From the NCBI RefSeq assembly GCF_014649375.1, contig NZ_BMSX01000011.1, positions 62,001-126,000 on the forward strand: a stretch of 64,000 nucleotides of DNA, in the 5' to 3' direction. This document shows positions 16,233 through 25,573 of the stretch, piece by piece. The first letter of the stretch is position 1; the number at the start of each line of letters is the position of its first letter. The notes beneath the pieces were generated by a model that did no database searches, had not been told where the DNA came from, and saw nothing but the letters and a program-made list of their open reading frames with translations. A program made the translations under genes and the position numbers. The DNA is from Streptomyces aurantiogriseus. GTDB taxonomy: Bacteria; Actinomycetota; Actinomycetes; Streptomycetales; Streptomycetaceae.

Positions 16233-17957
16233 GTGTCCGACGAAGGACGGCTGATCGCCGGCCGATACCGGGTCCTCGACCGGATCGGCCGAGGCGGCAT
16301 GGCCACCGTCTGGCGCGCCCACGACAATCTCCTCGCCCGGCAGGTCGCCGTCAAGAAGCTCCATCCCCAGCCGCACCTCGACGACGACGAACTCGCCACC
16401 CTCTTCGAGCGCGCCCGGCGCGAGGCCCGCAGCGCCGCCCGGATCAGCCACCCCAATGTCGTTGTCGTCCACGACGTCGTGGACGACGAGGGCGTGCCCA
16501 TCATCGTCATGGAGTACGTGCCTTCCACCACCCTCGGTGACCTGATCGCGGCGCACGGCCCAGTCCCGCTCGAGGAGGTATGCAGGATCGGCCGTGGCGT
16601 GATCGCCGCGTTGCGGGCTGCGCACCGGGCCGGGGTCCTGCACCGGGACGTGAAGCCGGCCAATGTGCTGCTCGCCGAGGACGGACGGGTGGTCCTCACC
16701 GACTTCGGTATCGCCCAGGCCTCCGAGAACTCACATCTCACCCGCACCGGCCAGCTTGTGGGGTCGGTCGACTTCATCGCCCCCGAGCGCCTCATCGGCG
16801 CCACGCCCGGCCCGGAGGCCGATCTGTGGGCGCTGGGCGCGACGCTCTTCCAAGCGGTCGACGGCCGCTCACCGTTCCTCCGGGACACGGTGACGGAGAC
16901 GATGTACGCCATTGCCATGGGGCCGGTCCCCGAGGTGCGAGGCGCCGGGCCGCTCACCCCGCTGATCCAGGGGCTGCTCGCCAGTGACCCGACCGAGCGG
17001 CTGTCGGCCGAGGACGCCGAGCGCATGCTGCGCACACCGGCAGGCGAAGTGGGATCCTCTGTCGTTCCGCCCGCCGTCCGTGCAGTGGCCGGCGACGCTC
17101 CGGCTCAGGCCGCGAAGCCGGAGTCGGAGACGAGGCCGGAGGCGGCGCGCTCGGGGCACGCAACGCGCGACGCAGCCGCTGACGAGGCTGCCGCAGAAAG
17201 CCGGCAGCCCGCTACGGCCCTGCAGGCACAGCGACCCTCAGGCCGTTCGAAGAAGCCGGTCGTGCTCGCCGCAGTGGTCGCCACAGCGGTACTGACCGCG
17301 ATCGCCTTGCTGGTCACCACGACGCCGGAGAAGAAGAGCGCGAGCGCCACGGCATCGGACGGCCCGCTCCTGCCCGGCGACACCACGCCGCAGTCCGCGG
17401 ACGCGTCCGCATCCGCGACGTCCTCGCCCGTCTCCTCACCGTCGAGCTCCGCGACTTCCGGCGTCCCCTCGCAGACGGCGCTCACCCCCTCGCAGTCGAC
17501 GTCCACGGCCGCGCGGGAGAAGGTTGAGCCGGAACCCGGAGGCGGGGACACATCCGTGGAGGACGGATCCGGCTCATCGGTCACCCCGGCAGGCCGTGCC
17601 CTGGTGGTCGCCGCCTCGGGCAAGTGCCTGAGCAGCGGCGACGGGACCGAGGGGATTCAGCTGTTCCAAGCCACGTGCGACGGCTCCACGGCGCAGCAGT
17701 GGCGGATCGGCTCGGATGGGACCATCCGGTCGTCGGGCGCATGCATGACCGTGGCCGGAGGGGCGACCGACGACCGGACCAAGATCCAACTGGCTGGCTG
17801 CGACGGCAGCCTCAGCCAGCGATTCCACCTCGCCGGTAGGCAACTGTTGGCCGACCAGTCACAGAAGTGCGTCGACATTTTCGGGGGCGCGAGCGGAACG
17901 GTCGCCGTCCTGTGGGAATGCAACGGGAGGGACAACCAGATCTGGACGCTCCGATGA
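16233..17957 (+). CDS. transmembrane Ser/Thr protein kinase with extracellular ricin-type lectin domain
   Basis: A 574-residue Hanks-type kinase. The kinase domain spans about residues 10-270, with glycine loop IGRGGMATVW, catalytic Lys41 in VAVKK, VLHRDVKPANVLL and DFGIA. A Pro/Ala/Glu-rich linker leads to one membrane helix (PVVLAAVVATAVLTAIALLV, about 345-365), then a Ser/Thr-rich stalk and a C-terminal ricin-type beta-trefoil (about 450-574) with repeated QxW-like elements (AQQWRIG, QIWTL). The lectin domain would lie outside the membrane and could sense polysaccharide or cell-wall sugars. The GTG at 16233 follows AAAGGAA. It is divergent from the SARP regulator, a plausible phosphorylation target; this is inference. 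Confidence 0.88.
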   Translation: MSDEGRLIAGRYRVLDRIGRGGMATVWRAHDNLLARQVAVKKLHPQPHLDDDELATLFERARREARSAARISHPNVVVVHDVVDDEGVPIIVMEYVPSTTLGDLIAAHGPVPLEEVCRIGRGVIAALRAAHRAGVLHRDVKPANVLLAEDGRVVLTDFGIAQASENSHLTRTGQLVGSVDFIAPERLIGATPGPEADLWALGATLFQAVDGRSPFLRDTVTETMYAIAMGPVPEVRGAGPLTPLIQGLLASDPTERLSAEDAERMLRTPAGEVGSSVVPPAVRAVAGDAPAQAAKPESETRPEAARSGHATRDAAADEAAAESRQPATALQAQRPSGRSKKPVVLAAVVATAVLTAIALLVTTTPEKKSASATASDGPLLPGDTTPQSADASASATSSPVSSPSSSATSGVPSQTALTPSQSTSTAAREKVEPEPGGGDTSVEDGSGSSVTPAGRALVVAASGKCLSSGDGTEGIQLFQATCDGSTAQQWRIGSDGTIRSSGACMTVAGGATDDRTKIQLAGCDGSLSQRFHLAGRQLLADQSQKCVDIFGGASGTVAVLWECNGRDNQIWTLR

Positions 17958-17972
17958 CCGGACGAGGCGTCA

Positions 17973-18016
17973 CAGGGTGGCGGACGGAATCACACCCTGT
18001 TTCGTCCGCCACCCTG
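17973..18016. terminator. bidirectional terminator hairpin
   Basis: A perfect 14-base stem, CAGGGTGGCGGACG with its complement, closes a 16-base loop. It lies between the kinase stop at 17957 and the convergent acyl-CoA synthetase stop at 18086 and can serve both transcripts. Confidence 0.8.
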
Positions 18017-18085
18017 AATCCCTCAGTGCGCCCCTGGGCAGAGGCCCAGGGGCGTCGGCGCTTTGCGACCTGTCGCGGGTGGTGC

Positions 18086-19705
18086 TCAGGCCATGACGAC
18101 CCGCAAGGCCCCCTGTGCGTACTGCTCGCGGAGCGCCTTCTTGTCGTACTTGCCGGTCGAGGTCATGGCGATGGACGGCAGGAAAACCCAGCGTTCGGGC
18201 AGCTGCCAGCGTGCGATCCGGTCGTTCAGGAAGTTCTTCAGTTCCGAGGCCTCGATCGGGCCGTCCGCCAGGACCACACAGGCCAGGGGCCGTTCGCCCC
18301 ACTTGTCGTCGGGCACTCCGATGACGCAGGCCTCCAGAACGGCGGGGTGGTCGGCGAGATGGTTCTCCAGCTCGACCGAAGAGATCCACTCGCCTCCGGA
18401 CTTGATGACGTCCTTCATGCGGTCGGTCAGGGTGAGACAGCCGTCGGGGGAGATGCGCCCCATGTCTCCTGTCCTCAGCCAGCCGTCGCTGAACCTGTCG
18501 TCCTGCGTCCCGGTGTCCTCACCGTAGTAGGAGCCGGTGACCCAGGGGCCACGCACCTGGAGTTCGCCGACCGACGTGTTGTCCCAAGGAAGTTCGTCGC
18601 CGTGCTCGTCGATCAGCCTGGCCTCGACCTGGGCGCAGAAGCGGCCCTGGCCGGTCTGGTGCGCGATCGACTTCTGAACTCCGGCAGCGGCGGACGGACG
18701 GGCGAAGCTGCCGAGCGGCGAGGTCTCGGTCATCCCCCAGCCCTGCATCAGTGTGATCCCGTACCGCTCGGCGTAGGCACGGACCATGGACTCCGGTGAC
18801 GCCGATCCGCCGGCCACGATCTCCTCCATGGAGGAAATGTCGATCTCCGGATGGGCTTCCAGATACCGCAGCAGATTTCCCCACACCGTGGGCACACCCA
18901 CGCCCTTGGTCGGACGGACGGCGGCAATGAACGCGGCCAGGGGTTCCGGCGCGAGAAAGCGGTCCGGCATGGCCAGCGAAGCGCCGGTCAGAAAGGCGCC
19001 GTAGGGCAGGCTCCAGGCCAGTACATGGAACTGCGGCACGACGGCCAGAGCCAGGTCCTCGCGGGACAGGGCGATGACATCCGGCAGCGAAGCCGCCATG
19101 GAGTGCAGATAGATCGAACGGTGACTGTAGACAACGCCTTTGGGATCACCAGTGGTCCCTGAGGTGTAGCACATGGCCGCCGCGGACCGCTCGTCCACCT
19201 CGGGCCACGCATAGCTGTCCGGCTGACCGTGGAGCAATGCCTCGTACGATTGCACCTCGACTCCAGGGGCATCCAGGACGGACACGTTGGCAGGCCCGTT
19301 GACGATGACGTGCCGCACGGACCGGAGCCCGGGCAGCAGCGGCAGGAAGACGGGCAGCAGCGAGTGGTCGACGATGACGACCTGGTCCTCGGCGTGGTTC
19401 GCGGTGTACACGATCTGTTCCGGAAACAGCCGGACATTCAGCGGGTGGATCACCGCGCCCATCGCCGGCACGGCGAAATACGCCTCCACGTGCTGCTGGT
19501 TGTTCCACATGAAGGTGGCCACCCGGTCGCCCTCTCCCACCCCGATGGCCCGCAGGGCACCCGCCAGCCGGGCGGCGTTACGGCCCGTCTCCGCGTACGT
19601 GGTGGTCGAGTGCCCCTCCTGCCCCGCCGTCACGATCCTGCTGGTCGCGTGAACGCGTGATCCGTGCTCCAGAAGGCGGCGGATCTGAAGTCCGGTGTCC
19701 TGCAT
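18086..19705 (-). CDS. long/medium-chain acyl-CoA synthetase (AMP-forming)
   Basis: A 539-residue adenylate-forming enzyme of the fatty-acyl-CoA synthetase type. Core motifs are in order: P-loop YTSGTTGDPKGV, VPQFHVLAWSLPY, QGWGMTETSPLG, the WLRTGD hinge region, SGGEWISSVELE and the C-terminal catalytic Lys in STGKYDKK. It activates a carboxylic acid with ATP and transfers it to CoA. The chosen ATG at 19705 begins the family's usual N-terminus; a GTG at 19717 is an alternative since GGGGGA sits closer to it. The divergent thioesterase gene could act on the same acyl-CoA pool. The gene converges on the kinase. Confidence 0.9.
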   Translation of the reverse strand: MQDTGLQIRRLLEHGSRVHATSRIVTAGQEGHSTTTYAETGRNAARLAGALRAIGVGEGDRVATFMWNNQQHVEAYFAVPAMGAVIHPLNVRLFPEQIVYTANHAEDQVVIVDHSLLPVFLPLLPGLRSVRHVIVNGPANVSVLDAPGVEVQSYEALLHGQPDSYAWPEVDERSAAAMCYTSGTTGDPKGVVYSHRSIYLHSMAASLPDVIALSREDLALAVVPQFHVLAWSLPYGAFLTGASLAMPDRFLAPEPLAAFIAAVRPTKGVGVPTVWGNLLRYLEAHPEIDISSMEEIVAGGSASPESMVRAYAERYGITLMQGWGMTETSPLGSFARPSAAAGVQKSIAHQTGQGRFCAQVEARLIDEHGDELPWDNTSVGELQVRGPWVTGSYYGEDTGTQDDRFSDGWLRTGDMGRISPDGCLTLTDRMKDVIKSGGEWISSVELENHLADHPAVLEACVIGVPDDKWGERPLACVVLADGPIEASELKNFLNDRIARWQLPERWVFLPSIAMTSTGKYDKKALREQYAQGALRVVMA

Positions 19706-20027
19706 GGTGCTGCGCACTGGTCCCCCAATTCGAGTAAGGCCCGGATGAGTCGGGCGTCCGCCGTAGGCGGAAAGGAGAATGGGAACCGCCCACGGTTGGC
19801 GACGCTCCCAGTCAGCGCTACGACGAGGACGGCAGGCTGGTTCAGCAGGATTCCGGTATCGCGGCTGCGGCGGGTTTCCCTCCCGGTGAACCAGACTTCC
19901 CAGACCCTCGTAGTACTCGAATGGCGGGTGCCGGACTCCCACGCCTGAGCGTTCCCCACAGACCGGAGGGGGACCCGAAGCGGCACCACGAGCTCACCCT
20001 CTGCCTCACTATGCAAAAGAGAAACGC
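19706..20027. other. divergent intergenic region, acyl-CoA synthetase / thioesterase
   Basis: About 320 bases separate the two divergent starts. The 3' part is less GC-rich (CACTATGCAAAAGAGAAACGC) and forms the leader of the thioesterase gene. No strong dyad was found and I see no supported small gene. Confidence 0.4.
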
Positions 20028-20867
20028 ATGACCTCCACGACGGAATTCGATCAGGCCACCTCGCTCATTCGAGCCGATGATTCAGCCTTGCATCATGCCG
20101 AGTTGCGGGACGACTGGCGCTTCGGTGCGGGTATTCATGGTGGTGTGCTGATGGCCTTGGCGGGCCGCGCCCTTTCGGAGGACCTGGGGGCCCAGGGTTC
20201 AGGCCACCGTGATCCGATATCCGTCAGCGCTCACTTCCTGTCCAGGTCACTGCCCGGCCCTGCGACTGTGCGCACGGAGATTCTCCGCCACGGGCGTACC
20301 GTCTCGAGCGGCATGGCTTTCATCCGGCAGGGCGATCAAGAACGCGTGCGCGTGGTCGCCACGTTCGGGGATCTCGCCGACAAGGCCACGGCCGATCCTG
20401 CCCGCGTGTTCTCGGCTCCTCCGAGCATGCCGCCGCCCGAGAAGTGCGTGGGGACCGACCTGGCGCCGCCGGAACTTCTCAAGGAATCACCACTGCTTCA
20501 GCGCGTCGACCTGCGACTTGACCCCGACTGTGTCGGGTGGGCTGTAGGGATGCCTTCAGGGCGAGGAGCCGTGCAGGGCTGGCTGCGCTTCCTGGACGAC
20601 CGTGAGCCGGACCCGATGATGCTCTTGTTCGCCGTCGACTGTCTTCCGCCGGTCAGTCTGGATCTCGGAATTCCGGGCTGGGCACCGACGCTGGAACTCA
20701 CCACGCACATCAGGAGGCTGCCTGCCCCGGGTTGGCTGAGGCTGAAGCACTCGACAAGCCTCGTTGACAACGACCGTATGGAGGAAGACGCCGAGGTGTG
20801 GGATTCGGCCGGCCGCCTGGTGGCACAGTCCCGGCAGCTCACACGCCTGGGACGGCCGGACTCATGA
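20028..20867 (+). CDS. acyl-CoA thioesterase family protein (double hot-dog)
   Basis: A 279-residue protein with the layout of TesB-like/4HBT_3 thioesterases: an N-terminal hot-dog with WRFGAGIHGGVLMALAGRAL and SVSAHFLSRSLPGPATVRTE, and a C-terminal hot-dog with PGWAPTLELTTHIRRLPAPG. It would hydrolyse acyl-CoA thioesters. It lies divergent to an AMP-forming acyl-CoA synthetase, so the two may balance activation and release of the same acyl group. The ATG at 20028 has AAAAGAGAAACGC upstream. A hairpin follows the stop. It is a little longer than single-domain 4HBT enzymes, in line with a double hot-dog. Confidence 0.8.
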   Translation: MTSTTEFDQATSLIRADDSALHHAELRDDWRFGAGIHGGVLMALAGRALSEDLGAQGSGHRDPISVSAHFLSRSLPGPATVRTEILRHGRTVSSGMAFIRQGDQERVRVVATFGDLADKATADPARVFSAPPSMPPPEKCVGTDLAPPELLKESPLLQRVDLRLDPDCVGWAVGMPSGRGAVQGWLRFLDDREPDPMMLLFAVDCLPPVSLDLGIPGWAPTLELTTHIRRLPAPGWLRLKHSTSLVDNDRMEEDAEVWDSAGRLVAQSRQLTRLGRPDS

Positions 20868-20885
20868 ACCACCTCGACGTACGGG

Positions 20886-20931
20886 GCGCACGGACCGCAC
20901 AGCACGGCAGGTGCTTGCTGGGGCCGTGCGC
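20886..20931. terminator. hairpin between convergent thioesterase and STAND genes
   Basis: GCGCACGG (20886-20893) pairs with CCGTGCGC (20924-20931), and inside it AGCAC pairs with GTGCT. It lies between the stops of two convergent genes (20867 and 20975). The stem is interrupted, so the call is moderate. Confidence 0.5.
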
Positions 20932-20974
20932 TCCAGGCCGCGAACTCCACGGACGTCTCCGGACCCCTCGTACG

Positions 20975-23050
20975 TCACTCCGGACTGCCGACAGCCTGCT
21001 GCGGAAAAGCGTCCGCCGGAGTCGACAACCTCAACTCCTGCTGCCAGAGCAGTTCCACCACACGATCGATTCCTTGCGCCAGATGCCGTCGGTAGGTGCT
21101 GAACGGGATACCCAGGAGGGCCGCCGCGGCCTCCTGGGTCCGGTGACGGTTCGCGTAAGTGGCCTTGAGAGCTTGATACGGCTTGGCCTGACGGGGGTCC
21201 TGTTGAAGGGCCTCCACCGTCTCGAGCAACAAGTGGCGCAGTTGCTCATCGTATGTGCCCGTCCAGTTGGCGCGATCAGCCAGGAGCCGGGTGGTGAGAA
21301 GTGGATTGTCCCGCAGACCGGAGGAGTGCAGGTCACGCAGAGCAACGCGGACCGCTGCGGCGAAGGTGCGCTGGTCCAGCGGCGGGGTGCTGCTCTGCGC
21401 CGGGTCCAGGGCCTCGGCCAGGGGAACAAGTGACCACGTTCGGTCGAACCAGGACTCCAGTGAACTGGCACGCCAGTCCATACCGAAAGCCGTCCAGGCG
21501 CGCCCACTGTCGAACGTGGTGCGAATGACCTGCCGATGACCAGTGAGGTGCATCAGCGTTCCCCAGTACTCCGGATGCGGCGTGACGACGAAGCACCAGC
21601 CCATACCTGTCGTCCGCACCCAGTCCTTGACCACGTGCAGCTGCTCGAGATGTTCCACGAAAACGAGACCCTCGTGCGCGGGCTCGGGGACACAGAAGCG
21701 CAAGATGCGCACGTGCTGCCCGGGCCGCAGCGGAGCATGGCTCTCGATACGATCCCAGGCCGCTGCCACGACGGGGTCCGCCTGGTCGCTCTCATCGCGC
21801 CGCGTCAGACGCAGCCACATCATGAAGCCCATCGGGTCGCCCGTATGGGTGTCTCTGTACAGCCAGAAGGCCTCCGGCTGCTTCTCGAGCCAGTAGCGCA
21901 CGATACGGGCCGAGTCTTCGTCCTCCGCCGCGATCAGTTTGAGCACGATGTCGTGGTCCTCGGGACGAAGATGTTTTTCCCACACACTGCCCGCATGCGC
22001 GATGCGCTCGAAGTATGCGCGCATAGGGCCATGACGCAGCAGATACAGCAGCTCGCGTACGGCCTGTGCGGCCTCGACTTCGGGCACCGTTCGCGTACGG
22101 TTCAGAAGAAACCGCCCCGTCTTGTGGTGCATCAGCTGATAGCCCTCGGGGTCACGCCAGCGCAAGTCGCGGTCCAGGACCTCTGCCACCAGATCATGGA
22201 CGATCAGTCCCCGCGGCCCGAACTCCGTGAACGGCAGTCCGCACAGCCAGTCGAACATGGGCCCGGCACTCTCGTCGCCCATCACCGCGCCCAACAGTTT
22301 CCTGTTCAGCGTCAGAACATGCGCGGCGGTTTCCAGGGCGGTGCGGTGCTGTTGCGTGGGAAGAGCACCGATCAGCTGGGCGACGAGTTCGCTGATGATG
22401 TCGGGGCTCGGCGCCCAGTCCGTCTGTGTATCACCCCCGGCGGAGAGCAGCGACGCGGCCATACTCAGAGCCAAGGGGTGACCGCCGGCGAACGACATGA
22501 CCTTCCCGCGCAGCGCGGCTGGGACATCGTGCCGTTCCAACAGGGCCTGTGCGTGCTCGTCATCCAGAGGACGCACCTCCAGGACGGCCAGCGCGTCGGA
22601 CCATGCGATGTCAGATGTCCATCGCACACTGGGCGGCTGCCGGCCGGCCACCACGACCAGCGTCGTCGCCGGCAAAGTGGGCAGAAACTGATCCCTCAAC
22701 CACCCCTCGAGGCCCTGGCAGTACTCGAACGAATCAACCAGCAGAACACTCTTGGTATCGCCGAGCGCTCCGGACGCCGCTTGCTCGAAACCCCTGGGCG
22801 AGGGATCAACGAGCCTTCCCTCGATCTGCACCGTCACACGTCCGGCCTCCCGAGCCCTGGTCGCCAGACGCCGCAGCAGCGTGGTCTTCCCGACCCCGCC
22901 CATTCCATACAGATAGAGCACCGCCGGCGAGCCGGGCTCACCGCGAAGCATCGCAGCAAAACACTCCGTCTCGGCCTCACGGCCGACAAACGCTCTTTCC
23001 TCTGCCGCCACAAGCCGCGCCGCCAAAGCGTTGGGCCTGCCGTCCGCCAT
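20975..23050 (-). CDS. STAND-type ATPase with GNAT-like middle and sigma4-like C-terminus (paralogue 2)
   Basis: A 691-residue paralogue of the proteins at 9582 and 23491. Walker A is YGMGGVGKTTLLRRL, Walker B SVLLVDSFEYCQGLEGWLRD, with the STAND motif AGGHPLALSM. The GNAT-like middle (RRDESDQADPVVAAAWDRIE and a final MDWRASSLESW) is present. The C-terminal HTH-like stretch RTQEAAAALLGIPFSTYRRH matches the other two closely. The ATG at 23050 has GGAGG five bases upstream; an upstream ATG at 23077 lacks a site. It is divergently oriented to paralogue 3, so the pair may share a control region. Confidence 0.8.
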   Translation of the reverse strand: MADGRPNALAARLVAAEERAFVGREAETECFAAMLRGEPGSPAVLYLYGMGGVGKTTLLRRLATRAREAGRVTVQIEGRLVDPSPRGFEQAASGALGDTKSVLLVDSFEYCQGLEGWLRDQFLPTLPATTLVVVAGRQPPSVRWTSDIAWSDALAVLEVRPLDDEHAQALLERHDVPAALRGKVMSFAGGHPLALSMAASLLSAGGDTQTDWAPSPDIISELVAQLIGALPTQQHRTALETAAHVLTLNRKLLGAVMGDESAGPMFDWLCGLPFTEFGPRGLIVHDLVAEVLDRDLRWRDPEGYQLMHHKTGRFLLNRTRTVPEVEAAQAVRELLYLLRHGPMRAYFERIAHAGSVWEKHLRPEDHDIVLKLIAAEDEDSARIVRYWLEKQPEAFWLYRDTHTGDPMGFMMWLRLTRRDESDQADPVVAAAWDRIESHAPLRPGQHVRILRFCVPEPAHEGLVFVEHLEQLHVVKDWVRTTGMGWCFVVTPHPEYWGTLMHLTGHRQVIRTTFDSGRAWTAFGMDWRASSLESWFDRTWSLVPLAEALDPAQSSTPPLDQRTFAAAVRVALRDLHSSGLRDNPLLTTRLLADRANWTGTYDEQLRHLLLETVEALQQDPRQAKPYQALKATYANRHRTQEAAAALLGIPFSTYRRHLAQGIDRVVELLWQQELRLSTPADAFPQQAVGSPE

Positions 23051-23490
23051 TCCTACCTCCACACAACGATCGCTCATCGATGATGGCACCGGGACCGACG
23101 CAGGTCCCGGCGGCTCACGGCCAACAGGCCAGGCATACAGGGAGAAGGCTGGGGCCTTGAACAGGGACGCACATCGACCCGGTCCGGCCGGCGCGTGCGC
23201 CGCCGGGTAACTGCGGCGAACGCGGTGCGATCCGCATGGCGGGCGACCTCGCTGTCGGCGCACATCCTCAGATGGCCCAGCACCATGCGCGCCGCACCTT
23301 GTGGGTGCACTCGAACCGTGTTGCCGGTTTCGCCGTTGTTCTGGCTGAACCCTCCGGCACCCATCTGACGAGGTGCCGATCCGATGGCTGCGCCCCCGTG
23401 CGGTCGCGCACCTTCACCGGCCGGAGTGCCGGGTCACCACGGCGGTCCAGGCCGATCGGAACAGGGAAAGACAGAGTTCAGGGGGAATCC
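23051..23490. other. 440-base region between two divergent STAND paralogues
   Basis: The region must carry promoters for both paralogues. A perfect 8-base inverted repeat, CCGGGACC and GGTCCCGG with a 6-base loop, lies at 23089-23110 upstream of paralogue 2 and could be an operator or a leader hairpin. The rest shows short frames without ribosome-binding sites and no supported gene. Confidence 0.45.
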
Positions 23491-25572
23491 ATGAGCGACA
23501 CGTTCGCCGCGTGCGTCGAGTCTGTCGGCGACGAACGACAGCGGAGCTTCGGCAGTCATCTCGCCAGGAGCAGGAAGCGGGTGTTCGTCGGTCGGCAGGA
23601 CGAACTGGCGCTCTTCCGCGCCGTCGTCGGGGATGGGGGCCGGGCGGCGGTGCTGTACCTCCACGGCCCGGGCGGCGTGGGAAAGAGCACTCTGCTCCGA
23701 CGCTTGGCCGACGAGGCCGTGGACAGGGGGCGGCACGTCATCGAGGTCGACGGCAGAACGACCGAACCGTCGCCGGCGTCGTTCCGGGCAGCGGTCGGGA
23801 CCGTACCCGAAGGTTCGGTCCTCCTGATCGATACGTTCGAACGGTGCCAGGGGCTGGAGGAATGGCTTCGTGAACGCTTCCTGCCCACGCTTCCGCACGA
23901 CACCACCGTGGTCGTGGCGGGCAGGGAGGCGCCTTCGACGGACTGGTACATAGACCCCGCGTGGGACGAGACCCTGCACGTGCTGCCGCTGGGTGACCTG
24001 GCGCACGATGACGCGCTCGACCTGATCCGAGTACGCGGAGTGCCGTCGAGGCTCCACGCAACGGTGGCTTCCTTCGCGGGCCGCCATCCGCTGGCCTTGA
24101 GCCTCACGGCCGCCGTCGTGTCGCGCCGCATGTCCTCGTCGATGGACTGGACACCGACTCCGGACATCGTCGGGACGCTGCTGCGGCACCTTGTCGGCAG
24201 CACCCCTTCGCCCTTGCATCGGCACGCCCTGGAAGTGTGTGCCCACGCCATGACAACCACCGAGGACCTGTTGCGGAGCGTCTTCGGCGACGAGCACGCC
24301 GCGAAGCTCTTCGACTGGCTGCGCGGTCTGCCGTTCGTCGAGTCCGGGCCCGGCGGCGTCTTCCCGCACGACGTGGTGCGCGAAGCGCTCGACTCGGATC
24401 TGCGCTGGCGGGACTGCGCCGGCTACCAGAAGATGCACCGCAGGGTATGTGGATACGCCATCGAGCAGGTCCGGAGCGCCTCGGGCCCTTCGGTCCTGAT
24501 GGCCGCTCGCGCGGCGAACTACTTGCTGCGCCACGGGCCGTTCGAGATGGCCTACCACTCGTGGCGGGGCAACGGAGAGGTGTACGAGGCGCCCTACCGT
24601 CCACAGGACTGGTCGGCGGTGGTGGAGATGGCCCAGCAGGTACAGGGCGGAAAGCCGCTGCACGGCCTGGAGTACTGGCTCGACCGCCGGCCGGAGACGT
24701 TCAGGCTCTACCGGAATTCCACGACCGGCGCCCTGCTCGGGTTCCTCGCCCATCTCGAGTGCGACAGGTTCACCGCTGAGGACGCCGCCGCCGATCCGGT
24801 GGTGGCCGCGCTCAAGGGCCACTACGGCGGGGACGTGCCGACGCCGACAGGTGGAGTTCTGCGCCTGGCCCGCTACCTGGTCCAGGCCGAAGGAGGTGAG
24901 CGGCCGAGCCCCACGTTCGATCTGATGCGGCTCACCGTGCTCGCCGACTGGCTGCGCACGGACCGCCTCGCCTGGTCCGGACAGGTCCTGTCCGACCGGG
25001 AGTTCTGGGAGAGGGAGATGTCCTTTCTCGGCCATGGGACCGTCGACGCCGGACGGACACCTGACGGGCGGTCCCCCACGGTCTTCGTCAAGGACTGGCG
25101 GACCCTGCCCGTCGAAGCCTGGCTGGAAACGCTGTCCCGGCGCGTACTGTTCGGGACCGGTGCCATGGACCCCGACACCGCTGCCCCTCTCACCGCCTCG
25201 GACGGGGGCCCGGCCGGCGAGGAACTGACGGAGCAGCAGTGGGACACGGCCGTACGCGCGTTGTTCCGGGCTTGGAACCACGCGGACGTGCTGGCCGCCA
25301 ACCCCCTCCTCCGGCTGGTTCCCGGGGAAACCCCGGGGGAACGCGTGCAAGCTCTGCGGCAACACCTCCTGTACGTGGTGCAGTCACTGCGCGGCGACCT
25401 GACCACGGCCAAGTACCACGATGCCCTCACCGCCACGTACCTGGGGCGGCAGACCACCCAACGGGGCGCCGCCGCCCGCCTGAAAACTCCGTTCAGTACC
25501 TACCGCCGGCACTTGGACCATGGGCTGGCGGAGGCGGTCACCCGCCTCCGCCGACAGCTCACCTCTCAGTGA
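23491..25572 (+). CDS. STAND-type ATPase with GNAT-like middle and sigma4-like C-terminus (paralogue 3)
   Basis: A 693-residue paralogue. Walker A is GPGGVGKSTLLRRL, Walker B SVLLIDTFERCQGLEEWLRE, STAND motif AGRHPLALSL. It is closest to paralogue 1: both read LFDWLRGLPFVES-like and FPHDVVREAL-like winged-helix segments. The middle GNAT-like region holds AADPVVAALKGHY and a final KDWRTLPVEAWLE. The C-terminus has TTQRGAAARLKTPFSTYRRH; this HTH-like helix is less regular than in the other two (Gly in place of Glu, and Lys-Thr in place of Gly-Leu/Ile). The ATG at 23491 has GGGGGAA seven bases upstream. Its stop is one base from the stop of the convergent carotenoid oxygenase. Confidence 0.8.
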   Translation: MSDTFAACVESVGDERQRSFGSHLARSRKRVFVGRQDELALFRAVVGDGGRAAVLYLHGPGGVGKSTLLRRLADEAVDRGRHVIEVDGRTTEPSPASFRAAVGTVPEGSVLLIDTFERCQGLEEWLRERFLPTLPHDTTVVVAGREAPSTDWYIDPAWDETLHVLPLGDLAHDDALDLIRVRGVPSRLHATVASFAGRHPLALSLTAAVVSRRMSSSMDWTPTPDIVGTLLRHLVGSTPSPLHRHALEVCAHAMTTTEDLLRSVFGDEHAAKLFDWLRGLPFVESGPGGVFPHDVVREALDSDLRWRDCAGYQKMHRRVCGYAIEQVRSASGPSVLMAARAANYLLRHGPFEMAYHSWRGNGEVYEAPYRPQDWSAVVEMAQQVQGGKPLHGLEYWLDRRPETFRLYRNSTTGALLGFLAHLECDRFTAEDAAADPVVAALKGHYGGDVPTPTGGVLRLARYLVQAEGGERPSPTFDLMRLTVLADWLRTDRLAWSGQVLSDREFWEREMSFLGHGTVDAGRTPDGRSPTVFVKDWRTLPVEAWLETLSRRVLFGTGAMDPDTAAPLTASDGGPAGEELTEQQWDTAVRALFRAWNHADVLAANPLLRLVPGETPGERVQALRQHLLYVVQSLRGDLTTAKYHDALTATYLGRQTTQRGAAARLKTPFSTYRRHLDHGLAEAVTRLRRQLTSQ

Positions 25573-25573
25573 C

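Noticed and set aside
23074..23364. A 96-codon frame between the divergent STAND genes
   Set aside because: No ribosome-binding site, irregular codon use and overlap with the upstream region of paralogue 2.
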